A DNA stretch of 41,304 bases from Hymenoscyphus infarciens. Lineage: Eukaryota > Ascomycota > Leotiomycetes > Helotiales > Helotiaceae. Shown here one piece after another: positions 12,001 through 23,662 of the stretch. The notes beneath the pieces are model-generated. The model saw nothing but the letters and a program-made list of their open reading frames with translations, was not told the origin of the DNA and made no database searches. The stretch is from NCBI GenBank assembly GCA_001414345.1, contig LLCB01000413.1, positions 1-41,304 on the forward strand, in the 5' to 3' direction. Each line of letters starts with the position of its first letter. Position 1 is the first letter of the stretch. The position numbers and the translations under genes were made by a program.

Positions 12001-13242
12001 CTTCCTCGTCGACGCTTCGGGATTGACGACTATCTCGGTAGAAATGCTAAAGCTCTCACCCACTTACACGAGCTCGATGCCTTCGACGAGCTTCAAACAT
12101 ATACCCAAAAGCACGACCTCTATCAAGCAGCGCTCTCAATCTACCGCTACAACCCAGCGCGACACGCCATCCTAACAGGCCTCTACGCCCAACACCTCGA
12201 ATCCAACTCTTCCTTCAAAGAAGCAGCCCTAGCATACGAGTCCCTCCAAAACTACACTTCAGCAACATCCTGCTACCTCTCCTCCGGCCCCCAACAATGG
12301 CGAGAAACCCTCTTCTGCGCCCTCTCTCAAACACCCCCCATCTCGCCCCAAGCTCTCGAGGACATAGCAACAAACCTCACCGATGCCCTGACCGAGTCTC
12401 GCGATCACCATGCTGCGGGAACAATCCATCTCGAATACCTTTCTTCCTTACCCAACGCCTTGCGGTCCTTTTGCACGGGCTACTACTTCGCCGACGCTCT
12501 GCATCTCGTAGCCAAAAACCGGGCACCAGAGTTACTAGAAGAAGTCATCGATCCCGGTCTTGCTTCCGCCCTCGCCTCCTCGACTGAACTGATCGCAGAA
12601 TGTAAAGCGCAACTCCTCGCCCAAGTCCCTAGAATCCGCGAATTACGCGCCAAAGCTCTCGCCGACCCTCTGGCATTCTACGAAGGCGAGCGTGGAGGAG
12701 ACGGCGAGATCCCGGATGATATCAGTGTAGCTGCTTCTTCGAGGATCTCAACGAATAGAAGTTTATTTACGAGATACACAGGGAAACAGAGTATTGGGAC
12801 TGCGGGGACGGGGGTGAGTAGGGCGACGAGTAAGAACAAACGGCGCGAGGAGAGGAAGAGGGCTAGGGGGAAGAAGGGGAGTGTTTATGAGGAGGAGTAT
12901 CTTGTTGCTTCTGTGGGACGACTTGTTACCAGAGTTGAAACTGTCAGAGATGAGATCTCCCGTTTAGTAGAGGGTTTGGTGAGACGAGGAATGTGGGAAA
13001 GAGCGAGAGCTATTGAGGGGGCTGTTAGTGAGGTTGTGGGAATGTGTAAGGCTTGTATTCCGGAGGTTTACGGGACTGAAGGGGCAGCAGGCGTGGAGGG
13101 GGAGGTGGTCGTTGGGCTGGAGCAGGAGTATAAACCTACGGGTGGTGATGCGGTGCTGGCGGAGAGTTTGGCGGCTGCAGCTAGGAGGAAGGAGGCGCCT
13201 CTTGTGGGGGCTTTTGAGAGGTTGAGTTTACTTGGTTCGTAA
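9084..13242 (+). CDS. ELP1: Elongator complex subunit 1 (Elp1/Iki3)
   Basis: Elp1 is the scaffold of Elongator, which adds 5-carboxymethyl-type groups to wobble uridines of tRNAs. Five exons are inferred: 9084-9262, 9314-10260, 10315-11106, 11152-11494 and 11547-13242. They join in frame to 1,318 residues, the usual family size. Introns are 45-54 nt with GT/AG ends (donors GTAAAC, GTAAGT, GTAAGT, GTACGT). The start MRNLRNTRYEPW is the classical Elp1 N-terminus and follows an in-frame TTG that is not used. ITSWDAPCPNPDLTCDTILS followed by LAGGDIVVVREEPNPGED marks the first beta-propeller, with more WD-type segments to about residue 700. After that comes an alpha-helical TPR-like region, for example FTHCRTQRVDMNLLYDH. 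A Lys/Arg-rich segment near residues 1175-1205 (KNKRREERKRARGKKG) matches the tRNA-binding basic region known in yeast Elp1. The protein is complete, with no sign of decay. Confidence 0.97.
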
Positions 13243-14049
13243 GGAGGTGCTTTTGTTTTGTAGATAAGTTTGCTCGATGTTATGCATATAGAGGACTTGA
13301 TCTCTCTCCATCCCTTTCTTGCCGTGTATGTGTGTTCATCTCATACTTTTGAATTTGGGATACGAAGATAGATGGAAGACTAGTCGAAGTGAGCAGAAGT
13401 AAGGAATGTTGTGCTATTAAGTTGAGTTTTTGGTTTCCTGTCAATTCAACTCAGGGTTCGTCTCCACAACTCACACCCCTTCCATCTCGACTTGTCCAGC
13501 ATATCACCGGCCTACTCCTACTACATGCCTTTACTATTCTTCATTCCCATAGCCTACTTCTTTTCGAATCCGCTTTCGAACCAATTATCGACTTCTCATT
13601 TCAAGTTCTCGCAAGAGACATCAAAAGGAAATTCCTACAAGCGAAGCGAAGCCAATAGCGAGGTCCAGCTCAAGGCGAACAAACAGGGAGACAGACCATT
13701 TAGGAGGACTAGCTTTGGTCGTCCGACATGAATTTTGACATCCTTTGGTGAACCATCGAATCAAGGTGTCTGCACGCTATTGGATTTATTTTATGTCTAA
13801 ACCATGTGGGATGGAGGGCGCGAAAAGGTTGAGGGGAGGGGTGAAGCTTACTACCAGTACATACGATTTGATGTTTTTTCAATTTAGTTCATTAGAGAAG
13901 CCGGTGTACAAACTTTTTACATGGTGGAATTTGGAGAAAAGAAAGAGGATGGAGAGGCAGATAGTTTTACAACTCCACGATGCCTGTCCGTTTATATGCA
14001 ATACAGAGTTTCCCATTTTTACATATCTTACAACACCTAAATTCCCATC
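13243..14049. other. Convergent 3' intergenic region, ELP1 / uL24m
   Basis: The two flanking genes converge here, so both 3' UTRs should lie in these 807 bp. Small + strand frames (13389-13658, 13492-13731) have no recognisable domain and overlap the presumed UTRs. I see no RNA gene or repeat. Confidence 0.5.
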
Positions 14050-15255
14050 CTACACGTTGGTTTCCACCGCTCTCTCCTCTATTTCCACCTCAGGCTTCAA
14101 CGACAATTGCTTCTTAGCAGCAATAGCCCGTCCAATCTTCTCCAACATCGCGGGTGTAAGTTCTCCCTTGCCCTTTGCTTTTCGCAACTCCCTCTCTCTG
14201 CGACTGGCATCGTTGAGTGGTGTTCTCATCAACTTGGCCATCTTTAGCTTCTCCTTCTTTTGCTCCTCCTCTGCCTCCTTCGCCTGGATGTATTCCGGTT
14301 CATGACGGGTTCGGAAAATGGAGTATTTGTTTCGTAGCTCATCGATGATACTTAAAGGCATTGGTGGTTGGAAAAGACTTGGGATGAAAGTCTTCTTCTC
14401 GACGTCTATTCGGAGGGTGTCGGCAGCTTTGTCTTCTTTTTGTGGCGTCTTTCCGTTTCCTCCTCCGGCTCCTCTGGGTTGTCCTGATGGCCATGGGACT
14501 ACTATGTTCAGGCCGGGAATTACTCGTTCCCAGGTTGTGACTCCGTGTTTTCTTCGGAAGATATCTTTGTGTATAAGTCTCTTGACGATTACATCTTTTT
14601 GTACTTTCTTGCCATCTTCGTCGATTGATTCGAGTCTGTGGACGAGGCGGATGGCACTCATTGGGACCGGCTTCTCCCTCGACAGGGTGGTTCTTTGTTC
14701 GGGGGTATCGGGCGTCAAATAAAAGTCGGGTATTTTAATATCAATCTGGAGGATGAATATTATTATTCAGTAGTTCAATTGCCAGAGAAGCCGATAATTG
14801 GAAACAGAACTTACCATATTTAGTCCTGCAACTGTGACTTCTGCCCTTGACCTATCAATCTGGGATATTTTCCCCACCTTGCCTTTGTCGTGACCCTCGA
14901 GAAGCACCACTCTATCATGTTCACTAAGATTGAGATATTTCCCACCCCATGGCGCTAACTTGTCTTCCATATCCGGTCTATACAGAATCGGCCCCTGAGA
15001 CAGCTGCGGATCGAAGGTTCCATATGAGGTTTTCAGGGCTCCCACATCTCGTTTTGGTGCAAGCGAACCCAGTTCGTAATCCTCCCTTCGCCATACCCTT
15101 GCCGTCTTTTTGAGCAAACTCTCCTGCTTCTTCATATAAGTCGTCTGCTCATTGTTGTTCTTCAGCCATGTTTTGACGTTCTTCTCCTTTCGTTTTGCCA
15201 ATCGACGTTCGGCCTGTCGCTCTGCGAGTAGTGTCCGCCGAAATACCTTCTGCAT
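14050..15255 (-). CDS. MRPL40: Mitochondrial large-subunit ribosomal protein uL24m (MRPL40 type)
   Basis: This is a component of the mitochondrial 54S ribosomal subunit. There are two exons on the minus strand, 15255-14815 and 14745-14050. The 69-nt intron has a GTAAGT donor and CAG acceptor and is in phase 0. The product is 378 residues. A KOW motif sits at about residues 110-147 (LSEHDRVVLLEGHDKGKVGK and on to AGLNM), the RNA-binding signature of L24. Exon 2 continues with IDIKIPDFYLTPDTPEQR and SREKPVPMSAIRLVHRL, typical of the fungal mitochondrial form, and ends in a Lys/Glu-rich extension. The chosen start MQKVFRRTLLAERQAERR is basic and fits a mitochondrial N-terminus. An upstream in-frame ATG at 15345 would add 30 residues (proline-rich) and is less likely. 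Confidence 0.93.
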
Positions 15256-16760
15256 TGTGCAGAGGGGAGGAGGGGGAGTTGGAGGGCGGATTGGGTGGTC
15301 GTGGGCCGAGATGTAACTTTTTTGGAGTTCTGAGCTTCCTTCCATATTCTGGTCTTGGCACGCTAGTGAAGCAAGAACTGATCACGTGATTGTTCCACCA
15401 CCGGGGATCAGCCGGGTCGTTCCCGAGGTTCATTCAGGGGCAGAGAGAGTGGCTCATGCAGTGTCACTTTCGGAATACAAAATGGGTTGGATTGATATTG
15501 ATAGTGATTGAGGACCTGTCACCTCACGGGATAACATTTGTATCGGACTCGGAAAATACTTGATCCGCTTGTCCGCGTAGTATCCTCGTGATATTGGGTT
15601 GGCCAGGGCCCAGGAGTCGCCTGTGGCTGAACAAACAAAGTCCTGCATCTGCGGAGTCCTGATTTTGGGATCAGAAGCAGAGGCAGAGCAGTCCTGGAAG
15701 TTTCTATACCATGACAATGCGCCTTACCTACAGATCTAGACAAACACAACAGCCTCAAAGATAATCGAATTGATTGGCATTCTGGTGGTGGAATTGATAC
15801 TCGGGCAACCTTGGAATTGGGAGACCAGCTACTTGCTGCACCTGTCGGCAGATGCCATGAAGCTACTTTCGCATTGCATACGTGCCTAATCCACTCATTT
15901 TCCTGAAGCGAAGCAAAGCAAAGCAAAGCACCTAGCAACAAAGTGGCAGCTGATACAGAGATACGATACCAATGGAAGCTAGCCATACAAATCCCACCCA
16001 GAAGGTCGAAAGGAGAGGAAAGCTCCCCTACAGGTTGCCTTGAAGCAACGTGGAGTGTTTACAATGATAGGTGGATTAAGATATACGTAGAGAAAGGTGG
16101 CCATCTCTCCCGTTTGATCTGATATTCATATTCCCGGCGAGTGATTCATCAATACTTAGCTTAGGTATAGGACTTGAAATATACATAATAATTAAAGGAG
16201 AAGTGAGACCACCGCTACTAAGATTCAACATTGCTTATATATAGGGTAGCAATGTCAAGGATCAAGTTAAGGTTGATTGTTTGAGAACTGCTTACTTAGT
16301 AGTCATTCGCTGTTGTACCTCTAAGAGTCCTATTCACGTATAGGTATAGGTATAGGTCCGTAGGCACCACAATTGAAAAGCCATTCAAGACAGCCTCGTC
16401 TTATTGTCTCACAGCCTCTACATAGACCACATACTAGAACAATGTATATGTGTATATATATATGTATATATACGTATATATAAAGTTGCCTATGTCGTGC
16501 CCACCGCTTCCATTCTTCTACTTCTCTCGCCGCATACACAAGTAGCATAGGGATCGTTGATACCCGCTTCATCCGCTGCCATATCTTGCACTATCAACTC
16601 GCTCTCACCGATACCTCTAGAGTACCACCACGTAGTGTACTAGATTACCTGGGTTAGACTCTAGGATAACAGTACAGTCCACTCGTACCTACTCGTACAC
16701 TAGCAGGCCTGGCAACTCGTCTCGCACTTCTGTGACTTCTGACTCCGCCCATCAACAGTT
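15256..16760. other. Intergenic region upstream of RHO1 and uL24m
   Basis: No credible gene was found here. It contains an AAGCA/AAGCG pentanucleotide run near 15,905-15,930, a TAGGTA hexanucleotide triplet near 16,340-16,356, and a TA/TG microsatellite near 16,442-16,481. A minus-strand frame of 155 codons (15986-15519) begins with a hydrophobic, signal-like stretch, but that stretch is largely the translation of the pentanucleotide run. Confidence 0.5.
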
Positions 16761-16761
16761 G

Positions 16762-16820
16762 CTAGGTACGGAGTACCTAGTAAGTATCCGTACCTAGTAA
16801 GTATCCGTACCTAGTAAGTA
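16762..16820 (+). repeat. 8-bp inverted repeat running into a 17-bp tandem triplication
   Basis: CTAGGTAC (16762-16769) and GTACCTAG (16773-16780) form a perfect hairpin with a 3-nt loop. The right arm is also the start of a 17-bp unit GTACCTAGTAAGTATCC, present at 16773 and 16790 and as a 14-bp partial copy at 16807. It lies about 310 bp upstream of the RHO1 start codon, in the promoter or 5' UTR. Confidence 0.8.
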
Positions 16821-17132
16821 GGCTTAGTGAATGTCGGATCCCCTGCCCTGCTGAACTCTTGGGTCTCTTCGCGCCGGCCTTGCCTTGCCTGGTACTTGCA
16901 GCCTGGTTCAGGCCGCCAAGGCACCAACCCTACATCCACCCCGTCCGTTGCTGCGTGGGTCGTGCTTGCCTCGTCCTGCAACTTAACTTCGACCTCTCAA
17001 TCTCAATCTCAACATCAACCACCTACCAATATCCCATCCCCTTCTCTCCAAGTGCACCACCATTCAACATCGCCTCCGCTACCCTCCCAACACAGTCGCT
17101 CACCTCCTCTCACACATCCCCATCCAGACGAA

Positions 17133-18109
17133 ATGGCGGAAATCCGTCGAAAGCTCGTCATTGTAGGTGATGGTGCCTGCGGTAAGACTTGCTTGTTGAT
17201 GTGAGTCCTCCATCTCCCTTCCCGCCAACTCCCTCTGCGCTTGACTATCAAGAACATCTATACTAACCACTTCACAGCGTATTCTCCAAGGGTACCTTCC
17301 CAGAGGTAAGCATCCGCCGACACCCTCTCGATGCGAAGAAATCTTGGCCTGAGTCTGGCCTGGTCTACACCGCGTCAACCCTTTCCAGATAGCTTCATCC
17401 TACCCCAAACATGCAGTGGCAGATATGCAGGGACCGAACCACAATGCTAACGGTTGATTCACACAGGTCTACGTCCCAACTGTCTTCGAGAACTACGTTG
17501 CCGATGTCGAGGTTGATGGAAAACATGTCGAGTTAGCATTATGGGATACGGCTGGACAAGAAGATTACGATCGTCTCAGACCACTCTCATACCCAGATTC
17601 ACATGTCATTCTCATCTGTTTCGCCGTCGATTCACCAGACTCCCTTGACAACGTCCAGGAAAAGGTACCGTAACCCCATATACCTCCCACCAGGCCGGAA
17701 GATAAGGCATCGCTGACACGTGCCCCAACAGTGGATCTCTGAAGTCCTTCATTTCTGCAGCGGACTCCCAATCATCCTTGTTGGCTGCAAGAAGGATTTG
17801 CGTTACGACCAGAAGACGATTGAGGAGCTACACAAGACCAGCCAGAAGCCAGTCACTCCCGAGCAGGTAAGACAGCCCCCTCAGCATCGAGTGCCTTGGG
17901 GAGGAGAAAACCATGGCAATGCCGCAATCATCATGAACATATACTAACAATCAAACCAGGGTGAGGAAATCCGCAAAAAGATTGGCGCATACAAGTACTT
18001 GGAGTGTTCGGCAAAGACCAACGAGGGTGTCCGCGAGGTGTTTGAGCATGCCACACGCGCTGCTCTCTTGACCAAGAAGGTCCACAAGAAGAAGTGCATT
18101 GTTTTGTAA
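17133..18109 (+). CDS. RHO1: Rho-family small GTPase Rho1
   Basis: Rho1 is the membrane-anchored GTPase that activates beta-1,3-glucan synthase and the Pkc1 cell-integrity pathway and organises actin. Five exons are inferred: 17133-17200, 17278-17305, 17467-17664, 17732-17866 and 17960-18109, giving 192 residues. All introns are GT/AG (77, 161, 67 and 93 nt); exon 2 is only 28 nt. The P-loop GDGACGKT is at residues 12-19. The switch I threonine is T37 in YVPTVFENY, switch II is DTAGQE at 59-64, and the guanine-specificity motifs CKKD and CSAK are present. The C-terminus HKKKCIVL is a polybasic CAAX box ending in Leu, which predicts geranylgeranylation. [16 protein letters not shown] and EEVLHFC-type context (here [16 protein letters not shown]) place it in Rho1 rather than Cdc42 or Rac. 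A long pyrimidine-rich leader precedes the ATG. Confidence 0.97.
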
Positions 18110-19200
18110 AGATACCGCGATCGACCTTTCTTTCTCTAATGCGAATCGGGGTTATCTGGTCTTTGGTTTCCTGCTGGGGGGTAAGGATGCTTCTGGGAAC
18201 GAGATATGTGCTTGCAGATATCGTGCATGACCTCTTTTTCACTCGGCGTTGATCTACCATCTTTTGATACGGAATTACCACCAACCATAGCAGAACTCCC
18301 CACAAGTCAGTCCTCAAATATCGACAATACCACCTTCTTACATCCTACTCTTGGGTTCGGATATACATCTTGGGCATGGAGGCTTTCTTCATACTCTGTG
18401 CTAGGCTGATTTCTTCTCACTGTTTTCCTGCTACGGTTTACCTCCTTTTTTCTCTGCAAGATCTGTGTTGTTGTTCTTGCGTGTCTCTTCTCTTTTTAAG
18501 TTCCTCCCTGCGCTGAGAGTGGATATGAATCATAAGGCTACTGCTCCATGCTGTTGTAGCGATTTGGGGAGCAGATAGGGGAGATGGGTTGCGCATTTTG
18601 TACGGTGTAATAGCAATAGGGCGTAGTCTATTAAGAGATATTTTTTTGATATGGAAAGAAGTCTTTTATCTGGTGGAGTGGACGGTGACTTTTTTGATTT
18701 TTTGATTATGAATGTGCCCAAGTATAGATTTGATGGACTCGCCCAATATTGTGTTTGATTACAGTGCCTCTGCCTCGCTTGCTTCGTGGTTGGTGGAGTG
18801 TTCCCCTTGGGTTGGATTGCGTTTCTCTTCGTCTCATTGACAGTTCTACCCTCCTTATCAACAATTTTGAATAACCAGTCGGTTTACCCCTTTTTCTGAT
18901 GCCAGGGGTAAGTAAATCCTTCGGTTTATTGTGTCCAGTGGTCGTCCCGTTTGAGTTAATGCTATGGTTGAGTTGATGATTGCTATTTTTCGGTTACCCC
19001 TTGTGTTTTAGCGTGAGGGGTTGATGACGTATCAGGAGATGAGATATTTTGTGGAAAGAATTTGTGAGGCAAGTCTTACATGTACATGTAAACAATTAGA
19101 AAAAAATGAGAAACCGTGGTCCTAAGCTACACATAAATAAATGTACAGTGTCCAAGAATTTCTTCATACTGTTTGTTCTCTTTTTTTGTTGTTGGATCAC
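18110..19200. other. RHO1 3' flank, no gene seen
   Basis: The T-rich sequence following the RHO1 stop is probably its 3' UTR and terminator region. Only short frames without domains are present. Confidence 0.5.
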
Positions 19201-19635
19201 CGCGCCGCCAGGGGGGGTGCAACCTTCAAGGGCATGCGGGTGAATACACTGCGCTGCTAATGGATGTTGTAGTAAGTACTGGTTAATAGTGTTAAGGTGG
19301 GTGGGTGGATTACTGGTGGTGGGAAAAGTAGATTTGGGTTTCTTCGCTTTCGTTTTTGAGGTTGCTGTTGAGAATATGAAACTACTTTTGAATCTCCCTG
19401 TTTTTTTTTCTTCTTTTTTCTTTTTCTTTTTTGTTGTACTAGGAGAGAACTACGCTCGCTTACTGGTCTAGAAGAAGAAAATAGGAAGGCTTTTTCCCTT
19501 TGGGTGATTGAATGAGAGTTGGAGGTTACTTGACCTGCACCTCTTCTAGGGATTACTTTCTTTGCGGGCAGGGGACTGGAAAAGTGTGTGAGTGTGTGAG
19601 TGAGCAAGCAGATGGAGGCGGGGCTGAGGGGCTGA

Positions 19636-19667
19636 GGGGTTGGGTTGGGTTGGGTTGGGTTGGGTTG
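19636..19667 (+). repeat. (TTGGG)n run, G-quadruplex motif
   Basis: Six G-runs (GGGG then five GGG) are separated by TT, giving a perfect intramolecular G-quadruplex consensus. It resembles telomeric repeat DNA but lacks the A of TTAGGG and is far from any chromosome end visible here. Confidence 0.85.
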
Positions 19668-20433
19668 TTGTGGAAGGATCTATAGGTGATGGGATGGAAT
19701 GGGGCTTTGTTGAAGGTGGGAACTTGTTGTGTGGAGCGTTTGGTTTTGTATTAGATATCTGGTATGTCATCACCTTTGAGGAAAGGTTTATTTTATTAGG
19801 GCTTTGTTTTTTTTTTTTTGTTTTCTTGTTGGTGCATCTGGGAGGTCTGAAGACTTTCCTTGTTTATTGTGAAGTATTTTCTAAAATCAGAAGGAATCAT
19901 GAAATGGGTGTATACTTACTTCAAGACTAGTATCTTGTAATAAGTGCTTGCTTGTTAAGTTGGAGAGCTAGTCTTGGAGCTGTACACACTTTCTTTTCTA
20001 ATGTTCCTACTTTACACGCTAGCTATTACAAAATACAAACTACAAAAATGGAAATACAAATACAAATTCGGTGCAGGAGGAACGGGGAGAATTTCTTTAT
20101 AAGGCTAGGCTACGCTTCTAGTCAGACGATGGTCGCATTTTCACACTTACGATAGCGTCATTACATGGCTGTTGTGTCTGGTGACTAGTAGAAGCCCTAA
20201 ATAAGGTGTGAACTTTTTGGGGGGGAGGTTGGCTGCGGGCTTTTTTCGTTTTTTCTCTGGGGACGAGAGGGAGGGTTGTTCGTGTATGCGAAGGTGTTTT
20301 GAACGTTTGAGTGGGATTCAGAGGTGTGTTATGGGTTCGGGGGTTGGAGAGGAAATGAAGGTAGATGGGTTGAGATGTGAGGGTATGAGGGTTTGTTGAT
20401 ACTTGGTTTAGTTTGGACCTACTTTTTTGCGTT

Positions 20434-20452
20434 GGGGGGGGGGGGGGGGGGG
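20434..20452 (+). repeat. Homopolymeric G tract of 19 bases
   Basis: An uninterrupted run of 19 G is followed by TGAG. Its length may be affected by polymerase slippage or sequencing error. Confidence 0.85.
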
Positions 20453-20660
20453 TGAGTTTGGGAAGAGGTTGGGGTTGTTTGCTGCTGGGAGCCATAGAAA
20501 TTTCGGAAAGAAACTATGGTTCCTGACTATGGTGATTGCTGGTTGTTCCAAGGTGTATTTATAGTCTAGGCTTTCTTGAGATTTGATGTTAGGGTTTGGT
20601 TTTGGGTGGGTGGGAATACCTGAGTTACCTACATTTTGTTGTGTTGATAACTTCGAAGTG

Positions 20661-23560
20661 CGACTTCAAGTTAGGTTTGGCTGCTTTGAGTTGTCCATCT
20701 CTTCCTAGCTGCCTTTCTAGGTCCAAGTTCAAGACTAATTTCCCCCTTCTATTCTGAATAACCTTAACACTTTTTTCTCGTATGAGGTAGCTTAATTTAC
20801 GCCTCTCGAATATTTGATGAAACTAACGGCAAGTCTTCCACTAGACTTTTGTTTCATGGTGCGTACTGCAGGTGGATTGGGTGTAGTAGTTGGCAAGCCC
20901 ATTGTTTACCAGCAGGAACAATCACTTTCTTTTTTCAACTTACGTTCTTTGCCTTCGTCTTCATGAAGGAGTGTTTTGGGTTGCGGAGGTTGGAAGGAGA
21001 TTCGACGGTAAAAGGTAGATCGACGGTGGAACATCTGGGTTTCAGTGGTTGACTGGAAGGAAGTGTTTGAGCAACTGCGAATAGTTGAGATTATTCGACT
21101 TGCAGAGTTGCAGAGTTGCAGGGGTTTCTCAAGCAAAACTGGACTTTGGGATGCGGGATAGGATCTACGCTCCCATAGCAAACCATAAGTACACTCTCTT
21201 CTTTCAGTGATGATCATGTTCTTTAGCAGTGACTTGGTATTTAGACAAAGAGTGTCTGTCAAAACATGCTGAGAAACTATGCTCTATGCATGCTGAAATT
21301 CCGCTGTCAACTAGAGTAGAAAGTAACACTTTTTACTTTTACTTTCTGGGAAGTTCTTCAAGTGGATTATCCACTACCCGTTGTCGGGTTGTTCTTGAAA
21401 CTCCTAACATTAGGTTGCATTTTGATCATTACTCAGTGTACCCCTCTGCCTTTCTTGTTATTTCTAAATTTCTGTTAAATATCATCAACTTATTCAAACC
21501 CTTCCCTAGTAACTCCATTGAACAAGCCGCTAAAAAGCCGGTATAATTAGCAGTACAGTGATTATGTATTAACCAACGTGTTTCACCGTATTCAAATTAT
21601 GCTGTCTTCCAACTGATCTTTTTTTATACTGCATGACAAGTGCTCTTCCCCATTGCAGTTTATTCCTATTGGATGACGGAATGTCAAGAAAGTATATCCT
21701 CATGAAGTCAAGGTTTACGGGATTTGCAAATTTGCAAATTTCCACCTTTCAGTTCAATTAATGCTGAGAGTTTAACGTAAATCAAAGTAGATGATTAATT
21801 CAGAGGTAGGAGTGGAATCGATGGTAGAGCTTTCCTTCGAAACCTCACCCAGACAGTAAACTAATCTTGAGACTGGTAGGAACCAAAACATTGAGATGTA
21901 GTCTATTAACGGGAGGAGTGAATAAGATCTGGTGGAGTCAAACTCAAGTGAAGTTCATATTCCAGAACCGAGATCATTTGCGTGTTCTTTGGGAGTTGAG
22001 TTGCAAAAGAATGTTGAAATATTTAAACTCATGTTTAGGTTTCAGCGGAATGGCGTGAAAATGGATAAGTCATTAAATGAAGAAGCTCAGGATGCTCGTG
22101 GAAAGCGAGAGGCTTACGAAAATCAAAATAAATAAATTATAGTACTTGGTTTTTGTTGTCGAGATGAAGCTGAGTGGTAATTGGTGCAAATATTTTGAGG
22201 GCCAAGCACTTTCCAACATACTTCCTTTCATGTTGTTTCAACACAAACTCTTCCCAGCACAAAGTTCGAAAACCTAGGTAGTCAATGTCAATAAAAATAG
22301 AAGTAAAGAGGCCGTCAGTCATGATTATCTACGCACCATCGCGTTTGAGAGTGAAGAGCATAAACCTCAAAGCAGATCCATCATCAGACATCCCCTGACA
22401 TCAAAGAAAGGCACCTGAAATCAATCGAGCTTTAATCAGTAAAGTGTTGCCTTGAAAGCCCTTCCTGAGATCTTCGTGAAGTTCGACTTGCACTTACTTT
22501 GTACTTGACAATTCACTTTCTACCAGCACTCTTTCGACGCTCGAAACTGAATAGTTCTTTTGACAGCAGGGTCATATTCGACGGTAGACTTCTTATTTTA
22601 TCTCAGAAGAATGGATAAACTATGGGGGATCCTTGGATCTAATCCAATTTCTGATTGGAAAGTGGCCGTCGGCCATCCGCACACTTACTATTTGCAACAA
22701 TTTTCCAAGATGCAACTCCCACCACTACCGCTAATAAACACAAGTCGTTTCTTTGGTACTGAGACTGGTTTGTTGGTAGAATGTGGGTTTTAAATACAAT
22801 GCACTGAAGGTAGTGCTTTGGCAGGCGATGCTTGCGGCAACGAACATGACTGTAGCTTCTTTTGCTTCTCCTTCTTTTGGTGTTCGATCGTCGTCCAAAA
22901 GTCTCTTACTATTGGGTACTATATGGTCATTATAAATTCAATGACTTGGGAGGTGCTGTTGGAATTTTAGTTTAGTAGCGTCGAAATTGAGTTCGGCACG
23001 ATTATAACATACCCAGAATTCATAACCCCCAATCCAGAAGGAACTTGGTAGGAAACGACAAAGAACTAGTTCTGTGGCACTTGATGCATAATTACTAACA
23101 TTACTCTCGATATTAGATGCCCTGGGACTTTTTATTCAAGTGGAGATTTGCACGCAGTTGAATTGGCATGTTTGAGGTGAGGCGAGGGAGAAAGTGAAGT
23201 GAAGGAGAGCAAACATTATTGACTAAACACTAATAGCCCACAAACGATACTTCAAGCAGTCAAACTCGGGTACATATTTTGGCAAGTGAAGAAAGAGGAA
23301 GTATATCTGAGCTAGCTGGTAGACAATTGGACCATCTCAAAGCGAGAATTTTCAACGCCTAAATACTATTAATTTTGGGCAAGAGTCTGAATGCTATGAA
23401 ACCTTGTATACTCTACCCCCCAATCTGACAAAAAACACATTCACCAAACACATCAGCTGACACAGTTTTGATTCAAAATACTTGAAGACAAGAATATTGT
23501 CCGGTTATCAATTTATCTTTTGCTGATTCATGTCTATCAATAGCCCCACAATCGAATTGT
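20661..23560. other. Gene-poor stretch between RHO1 and the orphan pair
   Basis: Frames of 60-105 codons occur on both strands; those I checked start at non-ATG codons and none has domain features. Minor direct repeats include GCAGAGTT near 21,105 and ATTTGCAA near 21,722. I see no RNA gene or transposon termini. Confidence 0.5.
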
Positions 23561-23566
23561 TCCCTC

Positions 23567-23574
23567 TATAAAAG
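23567..23574 (+). promoter_or_regulatory. TATA box upstream of the Q/P-rich orphan gene
   Basis: TATAAAAG lies 96 bp upstream of the ATG at 23663 and is followed by a CT-rich segment (CACTCTCTCTAGC). This is a standard fungal core-promoter layout and supports the gene being real. Confidence 0.55.
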
Positions 23575-23662
23575 TGGCCTTCTAAAGCTTCCACTCTCTC
23601 TAGCTAATTGGTTTAGCAAATTTTTGCCTTTCAGGCGCGTACAACCAAACTGAATTCTAGAA

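Larger units (their letters stand above)
19201..20660. other. G/T-skewed non-coding stretch
   Basis: The + strand is visibly enriched in G and T (runs of T8-T11, GGGTGGGTGG, GTGTGTGAG). The minus strand therefore reads as a C/A-rich sequence resembling a fungal promoter or leader. A 125-codon minus frame (20495-20118) starts at a real ATG but is mostly Pro/Thr/Gln translated from homopolymer runs; I do not accept it as a gene. A minus-strand non-coding transcript is possible but not demonstrable here. Confidence 0.4.

Noticed and set aside
13389..13731. Small + strand frames downstream of ELP1
   Set aside because: They lie in the expected 3' UTR, overlap each other in different frames and show no domain.
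13745..14305. 186-codon + frame opposite uL24m exon 2
   Set aside because: It is antisense to a well-supported ribosomal protein and has no family resemblance.
15519..15986. Minus-strand 155-codon frame with a signal-peptide-like start
   Set aside because: The hydrophobic start is mostly the translation of an AAGCA pentanucleotide repeat, no domain follows, and codon content looks random. Worth reconsidering only with transcript evidence.
20118..20495. Minus-strand 125-codon Pro/Thr-rich frame with ATG
   Set aside because: It is dominated by translation of the 19-G tract and G/T-rich filler, with no complex sequence or conserved-looking motif.
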